Assembly (NCBI GenBank): GCA_016873295.1
Contig: VGXM01000005.1
Location: forward strand, 45,877-109,876
Length of the DNA stretch: 64,000 bases
Origin: Phycisphaerae bacterium
GTDB taxonomy: Bacteria > Planctomycetota > Phycisphaerae > Phycisphaerales > UBA1924
Reading direction: 5' to 3'
The position numbers were made by a program, and so were the translations under genes. Each line of letters opens with the position of its first letter. The first letter of the stretch is position 1. The notes beneath the pieces were generated by a model that was not told where the DNA came from, searched no databases, and was given only the letters and a program-made list of their open reading frames with translations. Positions 42,841-51,792 of the stretch are shown here, piece by piece.

Positions 42841-43350
42841 ATGCGCGGCAAGCCGAACAAGCCGGGGCAGGAGACCGACGAGGAGCGCCTCATCGCCGAG
42901 AACCGCCGCGCCCGCTACGACTTCGAGGTCCTCGGCACGCTCGAGGTCGGCCTGGTCCTCCGCGGGAGCGAGGTCAAGAGCGTGCGCGACGGCAACGTCT
43001 CCATCGCCGAGGGCTTTGTCCGCGTCGAGGGCTCGCCGCCCCAGCTCAACCTCTACGGCGTGAACATCGGGGAGTATGGCCCCAGCGGGCCCGCCGGCTC
43101 CGCCGGGCAGCACCGCCCCACCCGGGCCCGCGGCCTGCTGGCCCACAAGCGCGAGATCGCCAGGCTCGCCAAGGGCGTGCAGACCAAGGGCATGACCATC
43201 GTGCCCCTCAAGCTCTACTTCCGGCACGGCTACGCCAAGCTGCTCATCGCCCTGGCCAAGGGACGCACCCGCTACGACAAGCGCGACGCGATCTCGAAGA
43301 AGGAAGCCGCCCGCGACATCCAGCGGGCCACCAGCCGACGGGCGCCCTGA
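42841..43350 (+). CDS. smpB: SsrA-binding protein
   Basis: SmpB brings tmRNA to stalled ribosomes. The 169-residue protein has the OB-fold motifs IAENRRARYDFEVLGTLEVGLVLRGSEVKSVR and GNVSIAEGFVRVE, then LLAHKREIARLAKGVQTKGMTIVPLKLYF and the basic tail GRTRYDKRDAISKKEAARDI. A Gly/Ser/Pro insert (EYGPSGPAGSAGQH, about residues 78-91) is longer than in most homologues. No ssrA gene was seen nearby. Confidence 0.95.
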   Translation: MRGKPNKPGQETDEERLIAENRRARYDFEVLGTLEVGLVLRGSEVKSVRDGNVSIAEGFVRVEGSPPQLNLYGVNIGEYGPSGPAGSAGQHRPTRARGLLAHKREIARLAKGVQTKGMTIVPLKLYFRHGYAKLLIALAKGRTRYDKRDAISKKEAARDIQRATSRRAP

Positions 43351-44092
43351 CCCCATCCGCTCAGCGCGCGAGCGACCGAATGCTCTCGTGCCCGAGCAGG
43401 TCGTCGCGGCGCTGCTCGGCGAACGTCCGCGGCGGGAACGATCCCCCGCGCCCGCCCGCGGGCGCCTGGCCCGCGACCGGTTCCGCCGCGACGGCCCGCA
43501 CAAATGCGTCGAACGACGGCACCCTCTTCGTGTCCGCCCTGATCTCCGGCTCGATCCGGACCCGGTGCCGCTCCACGATCGGACCAAGGCGGCCCCAATC
43601 CAGCGACTCACCCCCGCCCGCGAGGAGACGAGGACGGGTTATCGCTCTATCGACGGGAGTTCCACACCCCGCAGGAAGCGGCTGACTTCCGAACCAAGTC
43701 GAAGTCGAAGGCATGGGTGGCTGAACTCCCGGCGTCAGCCATCGCGGCGCTGGGCTTGACGATCGAGCCGAGGCCACTGGCTGCCAGCGCCGACTTGCCC
43801 GAACAACCAGGCCACTCGGTGCTGCGTGAGCTGAACTCCGGAAGCCGGAGAACACCCGAAGCGGATCGGTGGAAACAGCAACTTCTCGCGGCGGTTACTG
43901 CCGTAACCGGACCGTACGACCCACCGGCCCGACCGGAACCACCCGCTCCCTCCGTGACTTGAACCATCCGCCGATGGACGGGCGTTTCTCTGCGCCGGTA
44001 GCAACCGGGTAGCCCCGACCCCAGAACACACGCGGCGAGCCGATGAACCCGACTCGCCGGAAGGCCCGCAGAACCCGGGCGAAACCCCAAAG
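43351..44092. other. 742-bp region with possible gene remnants
   Basis: Between smpB and tRNA-Lys the sequence becomes less GC-rich after about 43600 and holds no complete gene. One plus-strand frame (43543-43962) reads like protein. A minus-strand frame ending at 43361 (end: RIEPEIRADTKRVPSFDAFVRAV) may be the tail of another lost gene. Confidence 0.35.
43543..43962 (+). pseudogene. Possible protein fragment without a good start
   Basis: The frame reads GLSLYRREFHTPQEAADFRT, AELPASAIAALGLTIEPRPL and PEQPGHSVLRELNSGSRR, then DRWKQQLLAAVTAV before its stop. The composition is protein-like and the LPEQPGH...LREL pattern is known from small bacterial hypothetical proteins, but the only ATG (43717) is in the middle of this text and no ribosome site is seen. 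It is read as a truncated or decayed gene; function unknown. Confidence 0.35.
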
Positions 44093-44165
<73 letters not shown>

Positions 44166-44610
44166 CTCCGGCGGCTGGGCGGGCGCGGGCCCCGACCAAA
44201 CGCCTTCATCGGCAAGTGTACCGGTCTGCTGGCGTCGGTCCAGCTTGGGGACGGTCCCGGGGTCGGATCGCTGTCGCGCGGGCGTGCGCGCGTGAGATCG
44301 AATCCCGGGATTCGAAGACTCATCCCGGGCGTGCCCGGGGAGTGCGTGAGCACGGGGGGCTTGGGAGCCGGGATTCGAAGGCTCAATCCCGGGCGTGCCC
44401 GGGGAGCGCGTGAGCGCGGGGGGGTCTATTCTCGGGGCCCCCGACAGGGGTTTGGGCGGGTGGCGGGTGATTGACCCGGGTTGGGTCCGGGACTAACCTC
44501 CCTGTCCATCCGTCCGGTGCCTGATCGTGTGAATCCTGCCGCGGTTGGCGGGGTTGTGGTCGGGGCCGGGCTCGCTCGGGCGGCCGGGCGCGTGTTGCTG
44601 AGGAAGACCG
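44166..44610. other. 445-bp intergenic region with a 63-bp direct repeat
   Basis: Between tRNA-Lys and rpmF there is no convincing coding frame. The region holds two direct repeats (44305-44359 and 44368-44424) and a TATTCT hexamer at about 44427, a possible promoter for the rpmF operon with a long leader. Confidence 0.4.
44305..44424. repeat. Two direct copies of a 55-57 bp sequence
   Basis: Copy 1 (44305-44359) and copy 2 (44368-44424) start CCGGGATTCGAAG and share CCCGGGCGTGCCCGGGGAG and GCGTGAGC with only a few changes. Each contains the palindrome CCCGGGC...GCCCGGG, so each can fold. They lie upstream of the rpmF operon. Confidence 0.65.
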
Positions 44611-44811
44611 ATGCTCCCCACCCAGAGACAGAGCCGAGGCCGGACGCGTCGTCGCCGGTCGCACCACGCCCTGAAGGCCAAGACGTTCGCGCTGGACCCG
44701 CTGTCGGGGATGCCCAAGCAGCACCACCGGGCGTGCAAGGAGTCGGGGTACGTTCGTGCGGGGCTGCGCGTGAGCGTCCCGAAGCTGAAGATCGGCTTGA
44801 CGGGCGGCTGA
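44611..44811 (+). CDS. rpmF: 50S ribosomal protein bL32, cysteine-poor form
   Basis: The 66-residue product MLPTQRQSRGRTRRRRSHHA, KTFALDPLSGMPKQHHRACK has the bL32 layout (basic N-terminus with SRGRTRRRRSHHAL, then a ribbon region). The ribbon that normally has two CxxC pairs is changed to LSGMPKQHHRACKESGYV, so zinc cannot be bound in the usual way. GAGGAAG lies 5 nt before the ATG. The order rpmF-plsX-fabH is the classic one. It is the first gene of this operon. Confidence 0.88.
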   Translation: MLPTQRQSRGRTRRRRSHHALKAKTFALDPLSGMPKQHHRACKESGYVRAGLRVSVPKLKIGLTGG

Positions 44812-44882
44812 ATCGGTCCGGGCGCAAGGCCACCGGGCGGGCCCCGCGGGGCGTCGGCCCCGTGTGCGAGGGGACGTGCCGC

Positions 44883-45929
44883 ATGCGATTGGGCGTGGAC
44901 GTCATGGGCGGCGACCACGCGCCCGACGCGATCCTGAAGGGCTGCATCGACGGCCTGGTGTACCTGGCGCCCGAGGACACGCTGGTTCTCGTGGGCGATC
45001 GTCGCGTCATCGAGGACATCCTGGCCGAGAAGGGCGTGCACGACCCGCGTCTGGAGGTCGAGCACGCCTCCGAGGTGATCGGGATGCACGAGTCGCCCGC
45101 CAAGGCCGTGCGGACCAAGAAGGACTCGTCCATCACGCGGATGTGCCAGCTTGGGTCGGAGAAGTCGGAGCGGCACTGCGACGTGGTACTGTCGGCGGGG
45201 AACACCGGGGCGTGCGTGGCGGCGGCGATCATGCACATGAAGCGCCTGCCGCTGGTGCACCGCCCCGGGATCGCCGTGACCTTTCCGGCCTTTCACGGGC
45301 CGGTGGTGATGATCGACGCCGGGGCCAATCCCGAGCCGCAGCCCCTTCACCTGTGGCAGTACGCCATCATGGCGGAGACCTACGCCCGTGTGAGCCTGGG
45401 GATCGCCCGCCCGCGCGTGGGGCTGGTGAACATCGGGTCGGAGGAGCTCAAGGGCACGGACTCGATCCGGGCGGTGCGCGACCTGCTCAAGGCCACGCCG
45501 GGCATGAACTTCGTCGGGTTCATCGAGGGGCGAGACTTCTTCGAGGGCTCGGCGGACGTGATCGTGACGGACGGGTTCGTGGGGAACACGCTGCTGAAGA
45601 TGGCCGAGGGGCTGGCCAAGAGCCTGTTCAACGCGATCGTGCACGAGATCGCGACGATCGACCCGATGCTGATCCTGAAGCTCGAGCCGGTGATCGCGCA
45701 GATCTACAAGAAGAACGACTACCACGAGTACGGCGGGGCGCCGCTGCTGGGGGTCCGCGGGGCGTGCTTCATCGCGCACGGATCGAGCGAATCACGGACG
45801 ATCCGGGCGGCGGTGCGGAACTGCCGCCAGTACGTCAGCCGGGGCGTCAATGAGGCTATTGTCCAGCGTCTGTCGGAGGTGGAGGCGGCGATGGGCCCGC
45901 GCCACGCCGCGCACCTGGAGTCCGCATGA
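44883..45929 (+). CDS. plsX: Phosphate acyltransferase
   Basis: PlsX makes acyl-phosphate from acyl-ACP for phospholipid synthesis. The 348-residue protein has MRLGVDVMGGDHAPDAILKG at the start, VVLSAGNTGACVAAA, VVMIDAGANPEPQP, LVNIGSEELKG, FVGFIEGRDFFEG, DVIVTDGFVGNTLLKMAEG and GAPLLGVRGACFIAHGSS, all family signatures. The ATG at 44883 begins the conserved domain. It lies 71 nt after rpmF and overlaps fabH by 4 bp. Confidence 0.96.
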   Translation: MRLGVDVMGGDHAPDAILKGCIDGLVYLAPEDTLVLVGDRRVIEDILAEKGVHDPRLEVEHASEVIGMHESPAKAVRTKKDSSITRMCQLGSEKSERHCDVVLSAGNTGACVAAAIMHMKRLPLVHRPGIAVTFPAFHGPVVMIDAGANPEPQPLHLWQYAIMAETYARVSLGIARPRVGLVNIGSEELKGTDSIRAVRDLLKATPGMNFVGFIEGRDFFEGSADVIVTDGFVGNTLLKMAEGLAKSLFNAIVHEIATIDPMLILKLEPVIAQIYKKNDYHEYGGAPLLGVRGACFIAHGSSESRTIRAAVRNCRQYVSRGVNEAIVQRLSEVEAAMGPRHAAHLESA

Positions 45930-46945
45930 ACGCACGCCCACCGTCGGCTCGCAGGGGGGTGCGGCTGGTCGGCACGGGCCGATGCCTGCCCGAGAAGACG
46001 CTCTCCAACGCCCAACTCGAGCGGATGATGGACACCTCGGACGAGTGGATCGTCCAGCGGACCGGGATCCGCATGCGGCACGTCGTCGATCGCGACAGGG
46101 GCGAATCGACCCTGGGGCTGGCGAGCGAGGCGCTGCGGCGGGCCCTGGCCGACGCCTCCATCGACCCGCTCGACCTGGACCTGCTGGTGCTGGCGACGAT
46201 GACGTCGGAGATGATGTGCCCGCCCACGGCCTGCCGGGTGGTCCACGCCGCCGGCGCCACGCGGGCCGCCGCCTTCGACCTCAACGGCGCCTGCTCCGGG
46301 TTCGTGTTCAGCCTCAACGTCGCGCACGAGCTCGTGCGGGGCGGGGCCTACCGCACCGTCGCGGTGGTGGGCGCGGACACGCTGAGCGTCCACATGGACT
46401 ACTGCACCGCGGGGCGAGGCACGGCGATCCTGTTCGGCGACGGGGCCGGCGCGGTCATCCTCCGGGCCACCGACGACGCCACCAAGGGCCTGCTGGCCCA
46501 CTCGATGCACACCGACGGCACGGGGTGGATGGAGATCTACATCCCCTACCACCCGACGGACTTCCCCGAGGGCACGCCCCCCGATCCCTCCAGGTTCGGG
46601 CACGTGCAGATGAACGGGTCGTCGGTCTTCAAGTTCGCGGTCAGCACCTTCCCGCAGCTGATCCAGGAGACGCTCGACAAGGCGGGGCTGACGGCCGACG
46701 ACGTGGACATGTTCGTGTGCCACCAGTCCAACAGGCGGATCCTGGACGCGGCCCGGGCCCGCTTCGGGCTGCCCGAGGACAAGCTCTACGTCAACATCGA
46801 CCGCGTGGGGAACACGGTCGCCGCCAGCGTGCCGATGTGCCTGGACGAGCTCCGCAGGGCCGGGCGCGTGCGCGAGGGCATGAAAGTCATGTTCGTGGCG
46901 TTCGGCGGCGGGCTGACGTGGGGTTCGAGCCTCTGGCAGTTGTGA
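45926..46945 (+). CDS. fabH: 3-oxoacyl-ACP synthase III
   Basis: FabH starts fatty-acid synthesis by condensing acyl-CoA with malonyl-ACP. The 339-residue protein has the family motifs DEWIVQRTGIRMRHV, the catalytic Cys in FDLNGACSGFVFSL, GDGAGAVIL, His in FVCHQSNRRIL and Asn in GNTVAASVP, completing the Cys-His-Asn triad. The ATG overlaps the plsX stop (ATGA), so translation is coupled. Length is standard, with a short N-terminal extension (NARPPSARRG). Confidence 0.96.
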   Translation: MNARPPSARRGVRLVGTGRCLPEKTLSNAQLERMMDTSDEWIVQRTGIRMRHVVDRDRGESTLGLASEALRRALADASIDPLDLDLLVLATMTSEMMCPPTACRVVHAAGATRAAAFDLNGACSGFVFSLNVAHELVRGGAYRTVAVVGADTLSVHMDYCTAGRGTAILFGDGAGAVILRATDDATKGLLAHSMHTDGTGWMEIYIPYHPTDFPEGTPPDPSRFGHVQMNGSSVFKFAVSTFPQLIQETLDKAGLTADDVDMFVCHQSNRRILDAARARFGLPEDKLYVNIDRVGNTVAASVPMCLDELRRAGRVREGMKVMFVAFGGGLTWGSSLWQL

Positions 46946-47012
46946 TCCCGGGCGCCGCCCGTGCTGAGCGCCCGCCTCGCGGCGCTATGGTGTCGCCCCT
47001 CCAGGAGGCCGC

Positions 47013-48254
47013 ATGAAGATCCACGAATACCAGGCCCGCGACCTGCTCCGCCAGGCGGGGATCCCGGTCCCGCCCGGCGAGGCCATCGACACGGTCGAGC
47101 AGGCGGGCCCGGCGTACGCCAGGGTCACGGGGGAGGGCGGCTCGCCCCTCGCGGTCGTCAAGGCCCAGGTGCACGCGGGCGGTCGCGGCAAGGCGGGGTT
47201 CGTGACCCTGGTGCGCTCGCGCGAGGAGGCCGATCACGCCGCCCGCTTCATGCTCACCCACCGCATGGTCAGCCCGCAGACGCCCCCCGAGGGGCTGGAG
47301 GTCAAGAAGCTCCTGATCGCGGCGGGGGTGGACATCGCGGACCGGGCCGGCGGCGGCAAGGAGGAGTTCTACCTCGCCATCACCACCGACCGCGCCCGGC
47401 GGGCCCACACGCTCATCGCCAGCCGAGAGGGCGGCGTGGACATCGAGCGCGTGGCCCACGAGAACCCCGACGCGATCATCGGGGAGCGGCTGCACCCCCT
47501 CTCGGGCCTGGAGCCGCACCAGGCCCGGCGCGTCGCCTATGGGCTGGGCCTGACGGGCAAGCTCGCCCCGCAGGCGGCGGACGTCATGCTCCGCCTCGCG
47601 CGCCTCTTCGTCGACAAGGACTGCTCGATGGCGGAGATCAACCCCCTCGTGGTCGCGGGCACCCCGGCGGGCGAGCCCAGGGTCATCGCCATCGACGCCA
47701 AGTTCAACTTCGACGACAACGCGACCTTCCGGCATAGGGACCTCGAGGCCATGTTCGACCCCAGCGAGGAGAACCCGCTGGAGTTGCGGGCCCGCAAGTT
47801 CGGGCTTTCTTACATCGCCCTCAACGGCAGCATCGGCTGCCTGGTCAACGGCGCGGGGCTGGCCATGGCCACCATGGACACCATCAAGCACTTCGGGGGC
47901 GAGCCGGCCAACTTCCTCGACGTCGGGGGCGGCGCCAGCGAGGAGGCCGTCACCGAGGCCTTCTCGATCATCCTCTCGGACCCCAAGGTGCGGGGCGTGA
48001 TGGTGAACATCTTCGGCGGGATCATGCGCTGCGACGTGATCGCGCAGGGAATCGTGAACGCCGCGGGCAACTTCCGCAACGCCGACGGCGCCGTCGGGTT
48101 CAGGGTGCCGCTCGTCGTGCGACTGGAGGGCACCAACGTCGAGGCCGGGCGACGCATCCTCACCGGCGCCCGCGCCAGGATCCCGACCATGCAGGCGGCG
48201 ACGGACCTGGCGGACGCGGCGAAGAAGGTGTGCGCCGCGGTCGCGGGAGGCTGA
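47013..48254 (+). CDS. sucC: Succinate-CoA ligase, beta subunit
   Basis: SucC carries the nucleotide-binding ATP-grasp part of succinyl-CoA synthetase in the TCA cycle. The 413-residue product starts MKIHEYQARDLLRQAGIPVP, continues KAQVHAGGRGKAGFV and DCSMAEINPLVV, DAKFNFDDNATFRH, and ends with the CoA-ligase part NGAGLAMATMDTIKHFGGEPANFLDVGGGA and FGGIMRCDVIAQGI. AGGAGG precedes the ATG and a TATGGT hexamer is about 20 nt further upstream. No sucD follows, which is unusual. Confidence 0.95.
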   Translation: MKIHEYQARDLLRQAGIPVPPGEAIDTVEQAGPAYARVTGEGGSPLAVVKAQVHAGGRGKAGFVTLVRSREEADHAARFMLTHRMVSPQTPPEGLEVKKLLIAAGVDIADRAGGGKEEFYLAITTDRARRAHTLIASREGGVDIERVAHENPDAIIGERLHPLSGLEPHQARRVAYGLGLTGKLAPQAADVMLRLARLFVDKDCSMAEINPLVVAGTPAGEPRVIAIDAKFNFDDNATFRHRDLEAMFDPSEENPLELRARKFGLSYIALNGSIGCLVNGAGLAMATMDTIKHFGGEPANFLDVGGGASEEAVTEAFSIILSDPKVRGVMVNIFGGIMRCDVIAQGIVNAAGNFRNADGAVGFRVPLVVRLEGTNVEAGRRILTGARARIPTMQAATDLADAAKKVCAAVAGG

Positions 48255-48303
48255 CCATCCGCCGTCGAGCCTCCCGCTCACGTCCCCCGGGGTCCAAGCC
48301 CGA

Positions 48304-48309
48304 TATACT
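48304..48309 (+). promoter_or_regulatory. -10 hexamer of the metal-efflux operon
   Basis: TATACT, the closest match to the sigma-70 consensus seen in the window, ends 9 nt before the GTG at 48319. Confidence 0.5.
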
Positions 48310-48318
48310 CCCGGCGCC

Positions 48319-48834
48319 GTGATCGTCCCCCACCTCCTCAGCCCCGACGCTCTTTTGAGCCGCTTCATGCGGTCGGACGCGGTGCGTTGGGCCCTCGTGG
48401 TGGTGCTGACGCCGCTGCTGGCCCTGGGCGCCCTGGGAGGGGCCACGGTCTTGGCGCATCGGCACGACGGGGGCGGGTTGCACTTGCACGCTCCGTGCGA
48501 CGACGTCGGCGGGGCGCCGCCGGGGCTGTCCTGGGCCCCGGAACACCGCCACTGCGACCCCGTCGATCCCGACGGCGGGAGCGACGACCGGGACGCCGAG
48601 CGCCCGTGCGACGGGTCCCTGATCACCCTCCCCGATCACTCCATGGTGCCGTCGAGGGGGATGATCGCGCCGCGCCCCACGCCGGCCTACGACGGCGGCG
48701 TGGCGATCGCGGCGAACCCGATGGCGCTCGCGCCCGCCCGCCCCGGGCCCGGTCGAGCCCCGCGCGGCGCCGACCGCCGACCGCGACGCGCCCGCGACCA
48801 TCTGCTGCGGACCAGCCGCGCCCTCCTGCTCTAG
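48319..48834 (+). CDS. His/Cys-rich membrane-anchored protein heading the efflux operon
   Basis: The 171-residue product has one hydrophobic segment (about 23-46) followed by metal-ligand clusters: LAHRHDGGGLHLHAPCDD, APEHRHCDP, RPCDGSLITLPDHSM, then a basic tail RPRRARDHLLRTSRALLL. It resembles the 6210 protein in plan (anchor, His/Cys stretch, tail with RTSR). It lies directly upstream of the TolC-like gene and probably binds the exported metal in the periplasm or acts as a small sensor. GTG at 48319 or the ATG at 48367 could be the start. No named family was recognised. Confidence 0.65.
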   Translation: MIVPHLLSPDALLSRFMRSDAVRWALVVVLTPLLALGALGGATVLAHRHDGGGLHLHAPCDDVGGAPPGLSWAPEHRHCDPVDPDGGSDDRDAERPCDGSLITLPDHSMVPSRGMIAPRPTPAYDGGVAIAANPMALAPARPGPGRAPRGADRRPRRARDHLLRTSRALLL

Positions 48835-48949
48835 CCCGCGCGCCCGTGCCCTGAACTTCGGGGCCCTCACGCGCCGTTCCGCGGCGCATGCGAGGGCGTG
48901 TGGTGGATCGCGGGCCGTGCGATCACGGACGCCGCCAAGGAACCGCAGG

Positions 48950-50383
48950 ATGAGATACTCGGAGACGCCGGGGGGCGGTGCGGGCGCCCCCAGAGCCGTG
49001 GTGCTGATGTTGATCGGCGTGGCGATGGCCGCGTGCCGGTCGTACGAGCCCAGGCCGCTCGACCTCCGGGCGGCGCGCGACGCGTGGCTGGCCCGGGGCG
49101 CCGCGGACGAGGCCGCCCTCCGCCTCGCCCAGCGACTCGGGGAGGCGGAGGGCGACGACACGCCCTTCGACCCCTCGGACGGATTGACGCTGCGGGAGGC
49201 CGAGCCCGTGGCCCTCGTGTTCAATCGCGAGCTTCGCGTGACCCGGCTCGAGCTGGGCGTGGCCCGGGCCGGCGCCGACCGGGCCGGCGGCTGGAGCGAC
49301 CCCGTGCTGGGCGTCGACTTCGAACGCATCCTCACGGGCGTGCCCAACCCCTGGGTCGTGGGCGGCACGCTCGGGCTGACGCTGCCGATCTCGGGACGCA
49401 CGGGGGCCGAGCGCGACCGGGCCGACGCGGAGCTGGCGGCGGAGGTGTGCCGCGTCGCGGCCCGCGAGTGGGCGACCCGGGGCCTGCTTCGCCGGCGCTG
49501 GGTCGAGTGGTCGGCCCAGTCGGCGCGGGCCGGGCTGGCGGAGGCCCTGATCGACCAGCTCCGCGCGATCGCGGACCTGGCCGGGCGCCAGGAGGACGCC
49601 GGCGTGCTCTCGCGCGTCGATGCCCGCGTGTTCCGCGTCGAGCTGGCGATCGCGGAGCTGGACGCGGGCGTCGCCCGCGCCGGGGCCCGCGAGCTGAGGC
49701 TGGGCCTGCTCGACGTGCTCGGGCTGGCGCCCACCGCGGACGTCGTCCTGATCGAATCGGTCGCCTTCGACGCTCGCCCGGCTTCGCCCGAGGCGTCGCT
49801 GGAGCAGATGGGGGCGCGCCACCCGGAGATCCGAGCGGCCCGGGCCGAGTACGAGGTCGCCGAGCGATCGCTGCGCCTGGAGGTGCGCAAGCAGTACCCG
49901 GACCTGTCGGTCGCCCCGGGGCTCGCGTCCGACGAGGGCAACGAGCGCGTGCTCCTGGGCCTGTCGCTCCCCTTCCCGCTGTGGAACGCCAACCGCCGCG
50001 GCGTGGCGGAGGCCAGCGCGACCCGCGACGTCGCCCGCGGGCGATTCGAGAGCCTGTACGAGCACCTCGGCTCGCGCCTCGCGGTCGCGATGACGCGCCT
50101 CGAATCCGAACGACGCGTGCGGGAAGCGGTCGAGACGTCGGTCCTCCCGCTCGCCGACGAGCAGTGGGCGGAGGCCCGGCGGGCCGCCGAGCTGGGGCGC
50201 GTCGATCCCCTCCTCCAGCTCCAGGCGATCCGGTCGTTCCACGAGGCCAGGATCAGGCTGGTCGACGCGCTGGCGGCCGAGGCCCTCGGCGCGATCGAGA
50301 TCGAGGAGTTGCGGGGGCCTCCCCCGGGCCCGCGGAACGGGCCCGCGCTCTCCGCCGGCGTCACCAACGGAGACAAGCCATGA
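48950..50383 (+). CDS. TolC-family outer-membrane lipoprotein of metal efflux (CusC-like)
   Basis: The 477-residue protein has a lipoprotein signal ending VAMAACRS and the TolC-type helical repeats: REAEPVALVFNRELRVTRLELGVARAGADRAG, DPVLGVDFER, TLGLTLPISGRTGAERDRADAE and in the second half ARHPEIRAARAEYEVAERSLRLEVRKQYPDLSVAPG, VLLGLSLPFPLWNANRRGVAEA. It should form the outer-membrane channel of the tripartite pump. The ATG at 48950 is chosen for the signal peptide and an AAGGAA upstream. Its stop overlaps the next start (ATGA). Confidence 0.88.
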   Translation: MRYSETPGGGAGAPRAVVLMLIGVAMAACRSYEPRPLDLRAARDAWLARGAADEAALRLAQRLGEAEGDDTPFDPSDGLTLREAEPVALVFNRELRVTRLELGVARAGADRAGGWSDPVLGVDFERILTGVPNPWVVGGTLGLTLPISGRTGAERDRADAELAAEVCRVAAREWATRGLLRRRWVEWSAQSARAGLAEALIDQLRAIADLAGRQEDAGVLSRVDARVFRVELAIAELDAGVARAGARELRLGLLDVLGLAPTADVVLIESVAFDARPASPEASLEQMGARHPEIRAARAEYEVAERSLRLEVRKQYPDLSVAPGLASDEGNERVLLGLSLPFPLWNANRRGVAEASATRDVARGRFESLYEHLGSRLAVAMTRLESERRVREAVETSVLPLADEQWAEARRAAELGRVDPLLQLQAIRSFHEARIRLVDALAAEALGAIEIEELRGPPPGPRNGPALSAGVTNGDKP

Positions 50384-51783
50384 ATCGTGTCGCCATGATC
50401 GTCGTGATCGCGGCGGGAGCCGCGGGCGGGTGCGACCGCCCGGGAGCGGGGCCCGCGGCCCATCCCCCGCCCTCCGCGGAGCCGGCCCCCACCAACCGCG
50501 TCGAGATCCCGGCGGTGGTGCGCCAGAACCTGGGCATCACCTTCGCGCGCGTGGAGCGCCGTGACGTGTCGCGGACCCTGCGCGTGCCGGGGCGGTTCGA
50601 GCTCACGCCCTCGGCCCGGCAGGAGCACCGCGTCCCCGCGGCGGGGCGCGTCGAGGTCCTCGTCGACCAGTTCGAGTCCGTCCAGGCCGGGACGGTCCTC
50701 TACCGCCTCGATTCGCCCCGCTGGCGCGAGCTGCAGCGCGAGCTGGCCGACGCGCGGGCGGCCCTGCGCCTGGCGGAGGCCGCGGCGGAGAGCATCGCCC
50801 CCTTCAAGGCCGCCCACGAACGCCACCACGAGGAAATCCAGACCGCCGTCGGCCTGTGGACGCAGCGCGTCGCGTCGCTGGAGCGGCTCCGCGACGCCGG
50901 GGGCGCCAGCGGCGACGAGGTGGCGCAGGCGCGGGCCACGCTGTCGGCGTCGCGCGCCGCCCTGGCCGAGACGCTGGAGAAGGAGGCCGACCTGGTCGCC
51001 CGGGAGCGCCAGGCGTTCGCGCAGCTCGCCGCCGCCGGCGCCCGCCTCGGCATCCTGATGGAAACCGCGGCCTCCCTCACGGGGCTGACCCCAGACGAAC
51101 TGGCCGAGGAGGCTCAGGGCCGCCCGCGCTGGCAGTCGCTGTCGACGATCGAGGTCCGCGCCACCGCCGCCGGAGTGGTGGACGCGGTGGCCGCCACGTC
51201 GGGGGGACTTGTCGAGCAGCACGGGCTGGTGGTCTCGGTCGTGCGTCCCGAGCAGGTGCGGTTCCGGGCCGCCGCCCTACAGAGCGACCTGGGGCGCCTG
51301 ACCGCCGGGCAGAGCGTCACGGTGGTGGCGCCGCGGGGCGGATCGCTCGACGGCGCGGCGCCGGTCCGCGGCACGCTGGGCTGGGCCCCCGTCGCCGACG
51401 CCTCGCGCCGGACCATCGAGCTCGTCGTCACCCCCGAGCCTGGCGCCCCGCCGCCCTGGGCCCGGGCCGGGGTCTCTGCCTTCGTCGAGGTGATCGTCGC
51501 GGGCGGCGCCGAGGAGCTGGCGATCCCGCTCGCGTGCGTGGTGCGCGACGGCCTGGAGAGCATCATCTTCAGGCGCGACCCCGCCGGCCCCGACCGCGCC
51601 ATCCGCATGCAGGCGGACCTGGGCGCCGACGACGGACGCTGGGTCGTCGTCCGCAGCGGCCTGGCCGAGGGCAACGAGGTGGTGCTCGACGGCGTCTACC
51701 AGCTCATGATCGCGACCAGCGGCAGCATCGCCCGGGGCGGGCACTTCCACCCCGACGGGACCTTCCACGAGGGCGACAAGTAG
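50380..51783 (+). CDS. Periplasmic adaptor subunit of RND metal efflux (CusB-like)
   Basis: The 467-residue lipoprotein (signal VAMIVVIAAGAAGGC) has the membrane-fusion-protein layout: RTLRVPGRFELTPSARQEHRVPAAGRVEVLVDQFESVQAG (lipoyl half), a long coiled-coil hairpin (about 110-220: LADARAALRLAEAAAESI, SRAALAETLEKEADLVARERQ), the second lipoyl half ATAAGVVDAVAATSGG and beta-barrel/membrane-proximal domains (VRFRAAALQSDLGRLTAGQS, GLAEGNEVVLDGVYQL). It links the inner-membrane pump to the TolC-like channel. It overlaps the upstream gene by 4 bp and precedes the pump gene by 9 nt. Confidence 0.88.
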   Translation: MNRVAMIVVIAAGAAGGCDRPGAGPAAHPPPSAEPAPTNRVEIPAVVRQNLGITFARVERRDVSRTLRVPGRFELTPSARQEHRVPAAGRVEVLVDQFESVQAGTVLYRLDSPRWRELQRELADARAALRLAEAAAESIAPFKAAHERHHEEIQTAVGLWTQRVASLERLRDAGGASGDEVAQARATLSASRAALAETLEKEADLVARERQAFAQLAAAGARLGILMETAASLTGLTPDELAEEAQGRPRWQSLSTIEVRATAAGVVDAVAATSGGLVEQHGLVVSVVRPEQVRFRAAALQSDLGRLTAGQSVTVVAPRGGSLDGAAPVRGTLGWAPVADASRRTIELVVTPEPGAPPPWARAGVSAFVEVIVAGGAEELAIPLACVVRDGLESIIFRRDPAGPDRAIRMQADLGADDGRWVVVRSGLAEGNEVVLDGVYQLMIATSGSIARGGHFHPDGTFHEGDK

Positions 51784-51792
51784 GGACGCTCC

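Noticed and set aside
43351..44092. tmRNA (ssrA) next to smpB
   Set aside because: No tRNA-Ala-like ends or tag-peptide coding sequence were found.
44290..44424. tRNA fragments because of GGGATTCGAA-like T-loop text
   Set aside because: The motif recurs as part of a direct repeat and no acceptor, D or anticodon arms are present.
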